From Larimichthys crocea (lineage: Eukaryota > Chordata > Actinopteri > Sciaenidae): a DNA stretch of 64,000 nt. The notes beneath the pieces were generated by a model. The model did not search any database and had not been told where the DNA came from. It saw only the letters and a program-made list of their open reading frames with translations. Positions 42,695-56,000 of the stretch are shown piece after piece. The position numbers and the translations under genes were made by a program. The stretch lies in assembly GCF_000972845.2 (NCBI RefSeq), contig NC_040021.1, forward strand, positions 7,607,291-7,671,290, given 5' to 3'. Each line of letters starts with the position of its first letter. Positions within the stretch are counted from its first letter, which is position 1.

Positions 42695-43125
42695 GCACTT
42701 CATATTTATGTTCACTTTGTATTGGTATCTGACTGTAGCCTATTTTAGTTTTGCATTGCACGGCACCCAAACACTACTAAACAGACATGGCTTAAGTTTA
42801 CAGAGACTCAAAATCAGTTGTCTCAGGTTGGTTTAGGTGGTAGCAAGCGGCAACATCCATGGCTGTGAAGTAAAGCTGAAAAACTGCAGTTTCTTGAACG
42901 GCCATTTGAGGCTGGCTGCAGAACGTCTCCATAAGTCCCCATGTTAAAATTTCCAACTTCACAGCAGAAATAAACATGTTTACAGTCCTGGTGGCTAAGG
43001 TGACTCATTATAGGAGGAAATTGTGTGTTTAGAAACAATGAAGGAAAAAAGTTACACAGATATGTTGTAATATGAGGCGGCACCCTCACAGCAAGATAAA
43101 CTGGTTCGAACCCCCACGCATGTTA
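42695..43125 (+). repeat. ~430 bp duplicated segment, copy 2
   Basis: Near-identical partner of 40059-40484 in the same orientation. It shares even the first ~50 bases of the SINE-like element and then diverges right after 'cgaacccccacgcatgtta'. 43126-43746 beyond it is AT-rich spacer with no gene. Confidence 0.8.
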
Positions 43126-43746
43126 CATTTACCTGTATGAATAGTTTTATTTAAAAAATTTTAGATTTCCAGCATGTAGCTGATACTTGCTTTTATTTTA
43201 ACTGAATTCTTATTCTCTTATATTAATATGAATACTTCTTCCACCATTGCTTATGGTTATAGCTATCATTGGGAAAATGTATCCATGTTTTCCATGAATG
43301 AGTTTTTTGTTTTTTTTTACTTAACCTTCAATCTGACTTTGTTCTCATTGTTCTATGGCAAGGGAGCTTGTGTGTCACACAAGCTATTTGTACCTCTGCT
43401 AAATTTAGACTTGTGGATACAAATGAATCATATGACAGGGGTGTATACTGAGAATTGTTAAATTACATCACATTGTGACTTTATTCAGTATGTAGTTTTT
43501 AATGAGCAGTTTTATTTGTATTATTTTTTAAACTTTAAGTAAAGCTAAAGTGCTTCATGTGAGCAAAATGACAATTTATGCAATGTAGCACCATCATGGA
43601 GGAATTATTATTGTAAAAATATATCTATCATATTACCTTTGCTTACACTTTTACTATTATAAGCCTTTGAGGATGTTAGAGCACAGTTATTTATATTAAA
43701 GAAAATATATAAGAAATGGGCAGAGATGTGTGCAGTACAAACTGTC

Positions 43747-43752
43747 TTTATT
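43747..43752 (-). terminator. polyadenylation signal of apob
   Basis: tttatt (AATAAA on the minus strand), about 260 bases past the apob stop codon. The stretch 43747-44009 is the likely 3'UTR. Confidence 0.65.
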
Positions 43753-44009
43753 GATGGTCACATATTGTTTTTTTTAAATAGTACAAGACACAAAGCGAGC
43801 ACAGTAGGATCAAAACAACTGGGAGTCAACTGTGGAATAACAAACAAAATGAATAATTTCAAAAACAGAGTAGAGAGACAAGAATCCGGGTGCAGAAAAC
43901 ACTTGTTAGCATGCAGCTTTGTATTTTTTGGAAGAATAGATTTACTGTTGTCTTAAATGGTTACACAACAGAAAATAGAAACACTGTTAGTCATGGTCAG
44001 TTAGTTGAA

Positions 44010-47000
44010 TTAGGCAGCAAATGGGAAAGGAATGTCGACCTCCATCTGTCTGTCACCTACTCTCACAAATGGTTGAACAGCTTTGCTTTTCTCCTTGAGG
44101 GTCTTAATGACATTGTTGTGGTAAGCATTAACACGTTTTACCATTACATTAATCCAGGACTGGATGTCAGCTTGAAGTTGTTCAGTAGACACGCTAGCAA
44201 AAATGGTCTCAAGTTTAGCTTGCACAGATTTCAGATATGTAATAACAATTCTTTGGACCGCTTTAACCTGCTTGGTAATATCAGCCAGGATACGGGAGTT
44301 GATGGCATCATTGTATACATCATTCACAAAGGTGGTGAGCCTCTCTACATCCTGAGATTTTATGGTTTGGAGCAACTTCTCACTTTGTTCAAAGGTAAAC
44401 TGCACGAATGCAGAGAGTTTGCTAATGATATCTTCCAGCTTGATATCCCCCAGTTTCCTCACAGTCACAATTACTTGGTTCTGAATTTTCCTCAAAGCTT
44501 CAAGCAAGTCATCAAGAATTTCTCTTCCCCTGACAATATGGTTAGAGCCAGGAAGGGTGAATTCAATGGCATTGAAATAATCAAGAACTGCTGTAAACAT
44601 GGAGGAAAAGTACTCTGGAATCTTTTCAACAGCCTCCTCAAAGACTGCGACAACAAATGCACTGGATTCCTGGTAGATCTCAAGACCAGACATCCTACGC
44701 TCATACCCAGGAATCTGGAACGTGGTGTCTCTCAGGAATTTCACAACAGCATCAAAAATAATTTCAACTTTCTTTTGGTACCCTTTGAGGATCACAGTGG
44801 TCTCATCTGTGATAGTTGCCAAAACACTGTAAGGATATACTGCTGGAAGATTGTCAACAGCCCTCTTGAACATCATTTTACCCTGTACACTAGCCTTCTC
44901 ATAAATATTCTCAGCTGTCAAAGCAAGTCCATAGATGAACATAGATGTCATTTCACCAGCATCTCTCGCCACATTCATGGCTCTGGGCACCTCTTTCTTC
45001 AGTCCTAGCATCATCTCATATGGCATCTCCATATTCCAGGTTGCCTGAAGGTTCAGCTTCTCAGAGTTCATCACAGACATTTTCAGACCTACGATATCAA
45101 TGTCTGTTGTTGGCTCAGACTGTGGGAAAAAGTAAACATGAAACAAAATATATATTAATAAAATATAAATACACATATTTACATGAAAACACAATCAAAG
45201 GCGATTAATGAGTAAACAAGTAAACAAACATTCACTTACTGGGTAGCGACCATAGAGTCTTGCTTTCACTTGTGCTGGGCGCTTAGTCTGCATTTGAAGT
45301 GCAATGAGTCCTGCAGATGGAGTGGACATAGAGACAACAAGGCCTTCGTCTGGATTGCCAGTAATCTCCTGGTAGATTTCCATATTCAGGTTAGGAATGT
45401 TAACCTTTGCTGAATTGGTGATGGAAGTATCTACATTTTCATAACTTAGGTTGATGGTGCTTTCATGGTTTCCCTCCAGCATTGCATGTTTTGCAGACAG
45501 GGCAGAGGCCATTCTAAGTCCACCGACTGTGTTCACGTTGGTGGTGCCCTCAATCTTACCAGTCAGGAATTCAAATTCAGAGGATGAGGAAGCATCAAGC
45601 TTCATGATGATGCTGTCCTGGTTAAGGATGCTGGCATCAGTTTTGAGCGTGAGCATTGCTGTTTTCATGGTGAACTCATAGGTTAGATCACCCATTACAG
45701 GGATCTTGATCTTCTGGATTTTGGGCAGAGTGATTTTTGGAAGAGTGAGCTTGCTGAGAGCAGATGGGACATGCAGAGCAGGCATTGTGATGAGAGTGAC
45801 GTCAGGCAGGGGAATGGTGAATGTGGACACCTCAACATTCATCACTGGAACTTTGTAGGCAGGGACTGTGATGGTTTTGGGCAACTCAATACTATATTTT
45901 TCATACTCTGCTCTTGCTATGTCATAAGATGAAGCCAGCATGGCAGCAGCCTTATCCTTGCTGATGAGCACTTTCTTGTGCAGAGTCTTGACATTGGTGT
46001 TAATGACATTGATGAGTGGATCCACATTAATGTCAATGGTGATCATCTCAGGGTTCTTCTTGTACTTCAGCCTGGAGTTCATGTCAAATGTCTGCTGAGT
46101 TGTGGTCAGGAAGTAGCTCAGACCAGTGTCTTCCCACAGTGAATAGTCTTCGACTCTAGGTGTCTTCATGCCAACGAATGGAACAGTTATTGCAGGAATG
46201 GTAATTGGCACCTTCAGTACTTCCAGGTCTGCTACTCCATTAATCTGAAAATATATGTCAATTTCTCTATCACCATTATCCATGGAGAAGTAATGGGAGT
46301 ATTTGTACTGGTTAAATCTAGCCAGACCTGTCCAGCTAGCTTGTAGAGCTTCAGAGTTCAGGGTAAGAGAGATGTCATTCTGGAGATCCATTTTTCCAGA
46401 CAGGCTGAATGGCAGAGCAACCTTGACATTTCCCTTATTCTTGGTGTCAAACACAAGCTCACTAGGTGTAACTGAAGCCATCACAAAATTTGAGATAGTT
46501 CCCTCAATCTGTTCAACAAGCTCTGCACTGTGTGAGGCAGTGAGATCGATAATCAGGTCTCCAGCCTTAGCCTGGAATTTGACCTCTGCAATGCTGCCCT
46601 TCATGAAGGGTGTTTCTGTCTCAATCTTGGCATCAAGAGTCACGTGGGAGAAAATGCACATATCAGCAACCACATTTTGATTCATTTTAAAGTTGCTACT
46701 ACCTGTTGCTCCAGTGAAAGTCACTTTAGTTCTGTGGAGATCCATGACCACCTCTATGTCACTCTTGTGGGTTGCCTCATCTGAGAATACCTGAACTGCA
46801 TATTTTCCATTGCCCAGATTGTTAATGGTCAGTTTGGCGGTGCCAGCCTCAAGCTGGAAAATAGTCTTTTGATTCACTGATGTTTCACTGAAGATGGTCA
46901 GGGATGGCATGTTGAGAGTGTGTTTGTAACTAGTCTCTACAGTGGCAGAAACTCCATTTTCCATGGCAAAGAATGCATTATTGACTAACTGTGCAACATA

Positions 47001-50000
47001 GAGCTCAGTGTTGGCATTTGCTGTAGTTTCAGCAGAGGCTTGAGCTGACAGGCCATAGAGAGTCATTGATCCCTTGTGGTCAAGTGTAAAACATGACTGG
47101 TCAACTTTGATGTTCTCAGAGATAGACAGACGACTCATCTTGGGTGCTGCAACATGAGCACTGGCATCTACACTGAAGTCAAGGATTCTCAAAGTAGATG
47201 TAGCCTTTGAGTTAAGGTTCATTTTGAACTCTGGTGTGACTGATGTAGTTGTGGTGTTCTCCAGGTCAGCAGTGGTACTGAGTGTGTAATGAGGTGAGCT
47301 AACTCTGAACTCTCCATAGAGTTTTCCAAAACAGGGAATCTTGCTCATATCTACCACTTTCTCTTTCAGCTCCACAGTGAATGTGTCATAATCAAAAGAT
47401 TTGATTTTCTGGACCAATCTCATGAAATAGTCATTCATGTCATCAATCAGCTGTCTGAAGTCAAAGGAATACAGTTCGTTCACAAGCTCCTGAACAGGTA
47501 CCATAACTCTTTTGAGCAAAGGCTGGATGTTAATTGACCTGACAGCAGCAAATGCAGACTGAATCTTTTCCCTCACCTGGTACTGCCTCATAATTTTAAC
47601 AACCTCATCCATGATGGCTCCAATTATCTTCTCAACCTCATAGCTGGAGAGGATCTCCTCTACTTTGGCATAAATTACATTGAACCTGTTAGCAATGTTA
47701 TGCTTCTTGATCCAGGCCATGGTAGCATCCATCACTGATTTCAACACATTCATGACTTTCTCAGTTGGGAACTTGGCTGTCAGGTTGATCACATAGTTTT
47801 CCATTGAGTTGATAAACCTCCTCAAGTCTTGGACAAAGAGGTTGAAGTCAAAGTTGTCAATGACCTCCTTCAGTTCTGACACTTTGTTCTGAAACTTGGC
47901 ACTGATCTCATACCTGGTGTTGATGTCTTTCAACATCTCCATGCTCTGGTCCATCATTCTCATCATTGTGGTCTTTACACTTTCAATAACTGCAGGCAGA
48001 TGCTCAATAAATGGGATCTGGATAAAATGACTGTCACTGTTCTTGTCATACTTCACAAATGCAGAAATGGTGTAATCTTCACTGGCTTCACTGAAGAGAG
48101 GGGTTGTGGCAGCTCCTGTCACCTCAATACCAATCCTCTCTGCCTTGTTATAGGCACTAATTCCTTGATCAAATGTATGCTCATTTACTTTGGATTTCAT
48201 CTTCAGTGTGACACTTTGCTCTTGGAGGCTCAGCATGCTATTGAACTGGTTTTCCATGTTGGTCTTGACAGGTGTTCTGCCTTCCAGTTCATGTGTGGAT
48301 GAGGCTCTGTACTCAAATGAATGTGTGAATAGCATGGGTTCTGCTTTCAGGAGGAATTTGCTATATAGTTCACCGCTGTGCTGGCCATACAGATACACTT
48401 CACCATCTGTGTTCAAAACGGCATCAATGTTCAGAGTGAAGGGTGCAGCAACAGTTTTGACTGTGCTGTCTAGACGAAGAAGTGGTGAGTTCAAGTTAGC
48501 CACATTGTTGAACTTCATGGTCAGACCAGAAACCTCCATATCAGCGGTATGCGTCATGCGAGTTCCCAGGAGTTTACCGTTGGTATTGTATCTTGCAGAG
48601 AGGACCATGTCAGCAAACTTGACTTCATAGGTGTGCTTGAGCTCTTCCTCTGAGAAGACTCCTGTCATTGTTCCGGTCAGCTGCATGTTGTAGGGCTCTG
48701 CCCTGAACTGCGCATCATTCACAAAGTTAATCTCCATGATCTTCAGGTCATTTTTCGCAATAACCGAGGCAGTAAAGCGCTCCATGTTTACTGTGATGTC
48801 ATGCATGTAGGAGTTGCTCTTGTCAAGGACGCTGTTAGTCTTGGAGTTGAGGGTAAACGATCTCAGTGTAAGAGACAGTGAGTGGCTGTTTTCGGTTCTC
48901 ATCTCATTGAGAGATCCAACGATGTTGTTAGAGAGGATCAAGCCATCTTCATTCAATCTGAGGTTCATTCTGTTCCTGGTGTTGATATCAAAAAGGTTAC
49001 CCTTTAGGATGCTGTTGAGATATACTTCTGTACTTGCAATTTTTCCATCAAAATTGAGCTCAGCCTTATTTTCTCTAATGCCTCCCTTGGTGATGAGAGA
49101 CACAGTGGCACCAGAGGCATCAACTCCACCGTGGAAAACATTCTCAAAGGTCAGTGGGCTGTGCTGAGCTGTTGTTGTACAGCTGGTGGTCAGGCCATTC
49201 CTGTTCAGGGACAAAGTTGCCTTGTGAGAGGCAAGGCTTGAAAAGATGTTCAAGGAAGCATCAGCATTGATCTCCAAGCCAGAGGGGTTCATGGACCCAG
49301 TGAGCAAAGAGTAGGCACGGTTTACTGTGTCATCAGCTTGATTCTCTATCCTGAGGCTGACCTGTTCTTTAGAGGCAGAGAACTCAATCTGGCTACGCAT
49401 CATTCGCTCACTAGCCTTGGTCACAGAGTCAGAGTGGATGGTAAGCTGGACATCCTTGTAGCTAAGACTCATTTTGGTGGTGTGCTTAATGGGGTCACTG
49501 ATCATGTTGGTATTTGACCCAATCAGAAGCTCTTCATTTGCATATGATGCTGTGATCTTGTTTGAAATCTTCAGGATTTCAGAGTTCACTCTCAGATTAC
49601 TCTCCAGTCTTGCTTCTTTCTTCTTTGGCTCAACAGAGAAGGTGTAGAGATAGGTGGTGCTAGCAGTCATGGGTCCAACAGTCACACTTCCATCTGTGTT
49701 GATATCTCCAGAGAGCGTGTTTGTATCTAGGACGACCTGGGTGGTAACAGCCAGAGAAGTCTCCAAACCCAGAGGAGTGTTGGCAAGCACATTGTACTTT
49801 CCTGTTGACATTACATTATCTGTGACAGCAATGGTTTCTAGCACATTAAATTCTGTGTTCATGAGCATATGTTTCAGGGAACCACTGGCCATGAATTTCA
49901 TAGTTTTCTCCGCTGTGTCAGTGATTTCTGTAGCTCCTTTAAAACAGACAAAACAGTGAAATAATAATTAGTATACACTTTTATGTTGTTTCTCTTGCGT

Positions 50001-53000
50001 TAAATAACAAACCAATAACTTCTTATTATTTTTAATTAATAAAAACATTAAATTACCCTCAGTTGAGAAGGAGAGAACCTTGATTGGACTGTCAGCCAGG
50101 ATGCTGAACTTGGCAATGTAGTTAGGAGACTCTGCAGTTTGGTTACCAGCAGCCACGGTTGCCTCCCAATTATAATAGTTGCTGTTGACCTTGGCAGACA
50201 CTTCAGCCATTCCCATCAGAGGCAGGGTGAGATCATAGTCAGATGGGATGGTAAAGGTGGGGATTTGGATCTCATTAGAAGCCAACTCCATGTCCAGCTG
50301 AGGGATGGAAATGCGTGGGGAGGTGACCACTGCAGGGATCCTAAGCTCCTCAGATGATTTGCCTCCAAGAGGCAGAGGAATGCTGATGGTCAAACGGTCC
50401 TGGTTGAAGCGGTATTTGAATGTGCTTTCACTGGTGAAAGGACGAACATTTGTTAAATTTAAAACAGACATTCAACTGGAGAGTAAACGTTAGTTATTTC
50501 ACTTAATTTTATCAGGATAAAACTGATGAAATTATTAGACATGGGGTTTACTTACAGGTTCATGAATAGGTTTTCAGGCATGGAGGGCATTTCCACATTT
50601 GTCATTTTGTTCCTCAGGGTCTGAACATAGGGAACATCAGTTGTGATCTTGTCCATCCAGATATTGCTGGCCTGAGGGAAAAACGACACATTTTTAATGC
50701 CCTAGTCTGGAAGATGTAGAGCTAAGTCAAAGTCTGCTCAAATATTTAGAATGATAATATTTTTTCTCACCTCAACTGCCTTGTTGACAATATGACGCAG
50801 TTTCATGTCAGTCTTGACAACCTGCTGGTCCATGACATCCTCCCCAAACTGCATGAGCCAGGCCTGGAGAGCCTTAGTGTAAGGCACCAGGAGCTTAGTT
50901 TCAGCATTCATGTTGGACATCAGCTGAACCTCAGCCTGGTCTTCACCTGATATATAAAATATTTAGCATTTTAATTTTACATGTGACATCTTCAGACTAA
51001 TGCCTGAAATCATAAATTTCTGAAGTCCATTAACATTATTTTCTTAAAAGGACATACCATATTTGAATGTGACTGCCTGAACAGAGGTGGTCTCTGGCAG
51101 CTTGACATCACTTTTGATCTCCATGGCGAGTCCGTCAGCTTTGCTCATGGTAGCAGTGATGGCGGCATCAGTCTTGAGTGAGGGGACTAACAGCTGAACC
51201 TGCAGCATGCCATCAGTCATGGCCTGAATCCTGTGATTAATAAAACATGATGCGTATGTAGCTTTAAGTAAGATATATTATTTATTGACAACGTGTTTAA
51301 ACAAAGTTTGTGGCTGGGTTCACTCACTTGGCACGGCCAATCAGAGAAAGCTGGGGCACGTTCTTGTTGGAGATCTCAAGGGTAATGGATTTGCCTTTGG
51401 CACTGCTGTCAGTCATGCCAATCTTAACGCCGGCCTCAACATCAAAGTCAGGTATCTCAATTTGGGTGGTGAAGACATTCCTGTTCCTGTTGTATTTCAT
51501 GGTGGCTGTAGCCTCGGTAGGCTGATCACCTTAAGTGACAAAAAAAAGTTGAAAGAAACTTAATTTTCATGAAATGAAAAAGGAGGTTGTGGCACGTAAA
51601 AAAGTCAGTTTTTCATTATCAGATGCACATACCCTCAGCTCTCAGGATGAACTTCACAGAGTCAACCTTGTGGCGACCGTCCTTTCCTTCACTGAGGAGT
51701 TTGTAGGCGATGGTGGCTGTGTACTCAGAGACATCATTAGTAGGCTTGATCTCCAGATTAAACCTTGGGTGAAAAAAAGTTTATGTCACTGATAATATTG
51801 TACTATGTACTCTGCAATTGCTCATTAAAACTGACATTATAATCCCAGATTTGTCAAAAAAAACTTACTTGTTCTCTCCATTCAGAGGGAAGTAAGGAGC
51901 ATCAGTCTGATCACCGGTGGTGGTAAGTGTTTTGGTGCAGTACTGGATTCCAGAGAAGAGAGGTCTGCAGCTTGCTTCACCTTCTGTGCTTGGGATCATT
52001 GTAGCCTGATCAGCGCCCACAATCAGCACGTTATTGCTATTTCAAAGAAAAAACATTAGAATGAGTTTCTATCCTCTACTAATGTTGTTAAACCTTGAAG
52101 AACACCTGCATGTGACGTACAACAGGTTAATGAAGGGAAAACACAAAAAACAAAACTATATACTACAACAATGGCACAAAACAACTTTATTTATTAAGTG
52201 AAATATATAAATGTTTTTAATGTTACCTGATGCTGAAGAGCTTTGTGGTGTCTTGTGGGGCCGGGATGGAAAGCTTGACCTGGCCCTGCTCCATGCTGAT
52301 CTTTGCATTGAATGTGCTCTCATGGTACATGTTGGTGTGCATCTCAACAGCGGCCTCAACAAATTCAGGGACCTGGACTCCCATCTGAGTCACAAACTCA
52401 ACTCCAACAGAGGGCCTGAACAACAGCTCATTCTGCGAATAAAACATGGATCACATGAAAATAAATAGGCTGCAGAGACATGAAAAAACATAAGAAATGC
52501 AGAGCTACATCATACAGCTACAACTGAAATCTCAAATAACTATTCTGCTACCTATATTGAATTATTATTATTACATATTTGAACGCTTTTCACAGCATTT
52601 GATTAAATACTTTTTTTTATAGAGAATTTAAAAATTTACCATATTTTGAGACATGCGAATGCCTCCCACTGCGCCAGGAGTAAAGGTGCCAGACAGAGCA
52701 AATGTCAGAGGCAAGCCAGATGCTGTTGGCATGATGAATTTGTTGTCCATGAAGATGTAATGGGCAAAGACCTCATTCTTCGTTGTGGCCATCAGGTTAC
52801 CCATCATCTGGTAAAAAGAATCAACAGTCACTTTGAATTCTGTCTTGCTCTGGTATAGAAAAAGGTTTGTAATTTGTAGGACATGTATTATATTAAATGG
52901 ATAACAGGAATATAGAACAGTACCTTAGCAGGAATGATCTTCATGAAAATTTCTGCATACATCATTGCATTTCTTGCAACAAATTCCAGATCGCTGCCCT

Positions 53001-56000
53001 TGATGTAGCCAAACTCAGCTCCCAAGATCCTCAGGTAGGCCATGGCCTCTGGAGACTCCTGACTCTGCAGATCTTTTATCAGTTTGTTGAAGTTGCGAAC
53101 AATTTCTCTCACAAGATTTTCAGGAACCTTGGGAAAAAAAATTGTGTTATGAGTAAAAATGATAATTCAGACTGAGAGTGTTTAATAGTGATAATTAAGA
53201 TATATATACCTTGCGTCCTTCTGATTCCTGGGTAAGAACCCATTTGTCCATTTCTGGTACTTTATCTACAGCCCAGTACAGAGCCTTGCTCAAAGTGTCA
53301 GGGAAGAACCCGTTCTTTCCAAACAAAGCATCAATGGTTGGCTCAAAGCCCTTTCCTTCCATGCCAACCTATTGGAAAAAATGACACAAACAGATTCAAC
53401 ACCAGTGTAGGTTTAGTGTGTTAAATTCTGAATCTTGCAGATTTTTTGAATTTGGCAAAAATACATACAGTAATACATACCTCCCAAATATTCATGCTGA
53501 AACCAAAAGCTTTCAGGGTAGTTTCTAGCAAGACCTCCCTTGGCAACTGGTTACTGGGATCAAAGATAACGTTGCCCTGAATGCTGGCCTGCATGTTCTC
53601 ATGTGCCACGCCCAGCTTGTAGTTGCGAGACTTTGTGGTGTAGTCGCTGTGTGTGGCAACGTTGGTGTCCTGCAGGGCATCCATTATCTTCTTACCGAGC
53701 CTGGGGTAATAATAAAATGTAAAACAACAAATCAGCTGAATGTATGCAGTCGGGTTGTTAAATAACACAGTATGTCCATTAAATAAAGCATGAATTGCGC
53801 TTCATCTTACTTTTGGGTCTCTGAATCAGTGGAGGAAATGATGTTGAAGATGTGGGAGGTCACAAAGGACTTGATCTGTGCATTCTGTTCTGACTTAAGC
53901 AGCTTCTTCACCATCTCAATGTCACTGTCCTGGGGATTCCTCATCAGGATTAGGTAAGCTGCCAGGCGCTTCTGCACAGCACCCTTGGGGTACTGGCTGA
54001 CCCTCTGGAGGTTAGAGCGAACCTAGATAGAAAAACAACAGTTTTTTTTACTGTAATTCATGAAATGAAAAAAGAGGATACTGTTCATCTGTGAAGGGGC
54101 ATGTTGGTTACCTCATCTGTCACAGTCATGCGTCTGAAAGCCTGGATGGCAGCCAACTGCACAGACAGTGTGGTTGCAGGCTGTCTCATGCACTTCAGCA
54201 GGGTGTTCTTTATAGCAGGGTCAGCAACGTCCATTGCATCTCCCATGTTGCCAATGACCTGGATGGAATAGTATAGACAATTTGAAAAACATGAAACGGA
54301 AAGTTGCTAGTAGAGTTATATTTTTATAAGTGATTTACAGTCACAGCTGGTTACCTACCCTCAGTGTCAGGAAGATCAGATCTTTGTCTCCAGCACAGTC
54401 TGCTCCCAGGAGAGAAGCCATCAACTCAGACACAGCAGTGATCTCAGGGGTGACGCCCTCAGCCTGGTAAAGCCTAGTGACATTGTTAGACATTAGCTAT
54501 ATAAAACAGAAACCACCACTTACTGATACAGTACAGAGGAAGATTTTAAAAAGATGATATGTAGGTATACTTACTTCCTGACTGCATTGCTCAGGGCATA
54601 CATGATGGGTCTGCTCTGCTTGTTTTGAGCCATTGCCAGCATGTCTTTCACCATAAGGCGGGAGGGGTTAGGCATCAGGCCCAGGGCGTAGACAGTGGCA
54701 TCAACCTCAAGAGAACTTTCATCAAAGGTCCTGAGAACCTTCAGCATGGCGCTGGTGCATTCTGGGGTGCCGCACTGAGCGAGAGCTTGCCATGACAGAG
54801 ACATGGACATGTCCATCATCTCAAGAACAGCAGATTCCAGGGCATCAACGTTAAGGCCACGCAGCTCAGACACCAGGCTGTGGAAGAGGCTTGCACGCTT
54901 TTCTCCCTGAGTGGTACTCGGCAGGTTGTTCAGCTGCTGGAGTGTGAGAATGACAGAATCCTTGGTCTGCAGAGGGAGCTTGTCGTCAGTGACGTCCATG
55001 GATAGATACTTGAGGTTGTTCTCACCTGCACGGAATTGTAGCACAAAAAGTAAGAAAATGCTGAAAAGTTTAGCAGACTGTGTAATTTTACAAGGTATTT
55101 TTAAAAAGTGAAATACTCACTGTGGTCAAAGATTCTGTCATTGATCTTGGCAGTCTCCCTCAGAGTCACAGTCTGCTTCACCACGGTGGAAATTCCATAT
55201 TCGTTCCTGTTCGCAGAGGAAATGAAACATTATCAGCAAACTGGTCATTTGATATCAGCAAACTCTGTTTGTTTGTTTGGAACTTTTTGGAAATAGGGGC
55301 CAGTTAGGAAAACAAAATGTGCAAAATCCTAAAGTGTATTTTATATTTCAAGCAATTCAATGTTCATTCTACACAAATAACAATTCAGACATTTTCTAAA
55401 GCATGTAGAAGTTAAGACATTCAAACAATTGTGCACAAGTAATGAAATAAATCACATTTTCAATTTGTGCTCCGGGCAACTGGCAAGTATGGCCCTCTTA
55501 AGAGGGTCTAAAAGACTTTCATTGATACTATATTTCGTGCATACGTCATTGTTTTGAGACATACTTGTAGGAGAGGGGCATGAAGATGTGTTTCTCTGTG
55601 CAGACGCCACGGGTCATGTGCTTCTTTTGGTTGTCAAACTTGTAGTTGCAAGTCTGGGTGCTGCTGATCATCTTGGACAGAGGGTAGTTCTGATGGTAGA
55701 AAGACAAAATCACTGTTTATTAGAACATAAACATAAATAATATCATTTTATTAAGATTTTTTATTCATAGAATGCTTATCATTACCTATACTTTTTTGTG
55801 TTTTTAAATCCTATACACAATCTAACAAATCTTTGGATTTAGTTTGTGATGATTACAGTATGAGGTATGAGTTCAGTGTTTAGTGTGTTCGATACGTTGC
55901 TTCATCTCATACCATGCCAGTGATGAGGGCCAGAGGACTGGTGTCCTGCCTACGGGCAAAGAAGGAGTCACATTTAGAAAGATCCCTGCTGACAGTCACA

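Noticed and set aside
43890..45008. 372-codon plus-strand ORF
   Set aside because: It is the antisense shadow of the last apob exon, whose minus-strand frame has clear apoB homology and good splice sites. No domain is recognisable in the plus reading.
45240..49936. ApoB-48-type RNA editing site
   Set aside because: No CAA codon followed by a recognisable mooring sequence was found by eye, and the relevant deaminase is not expected in fish.
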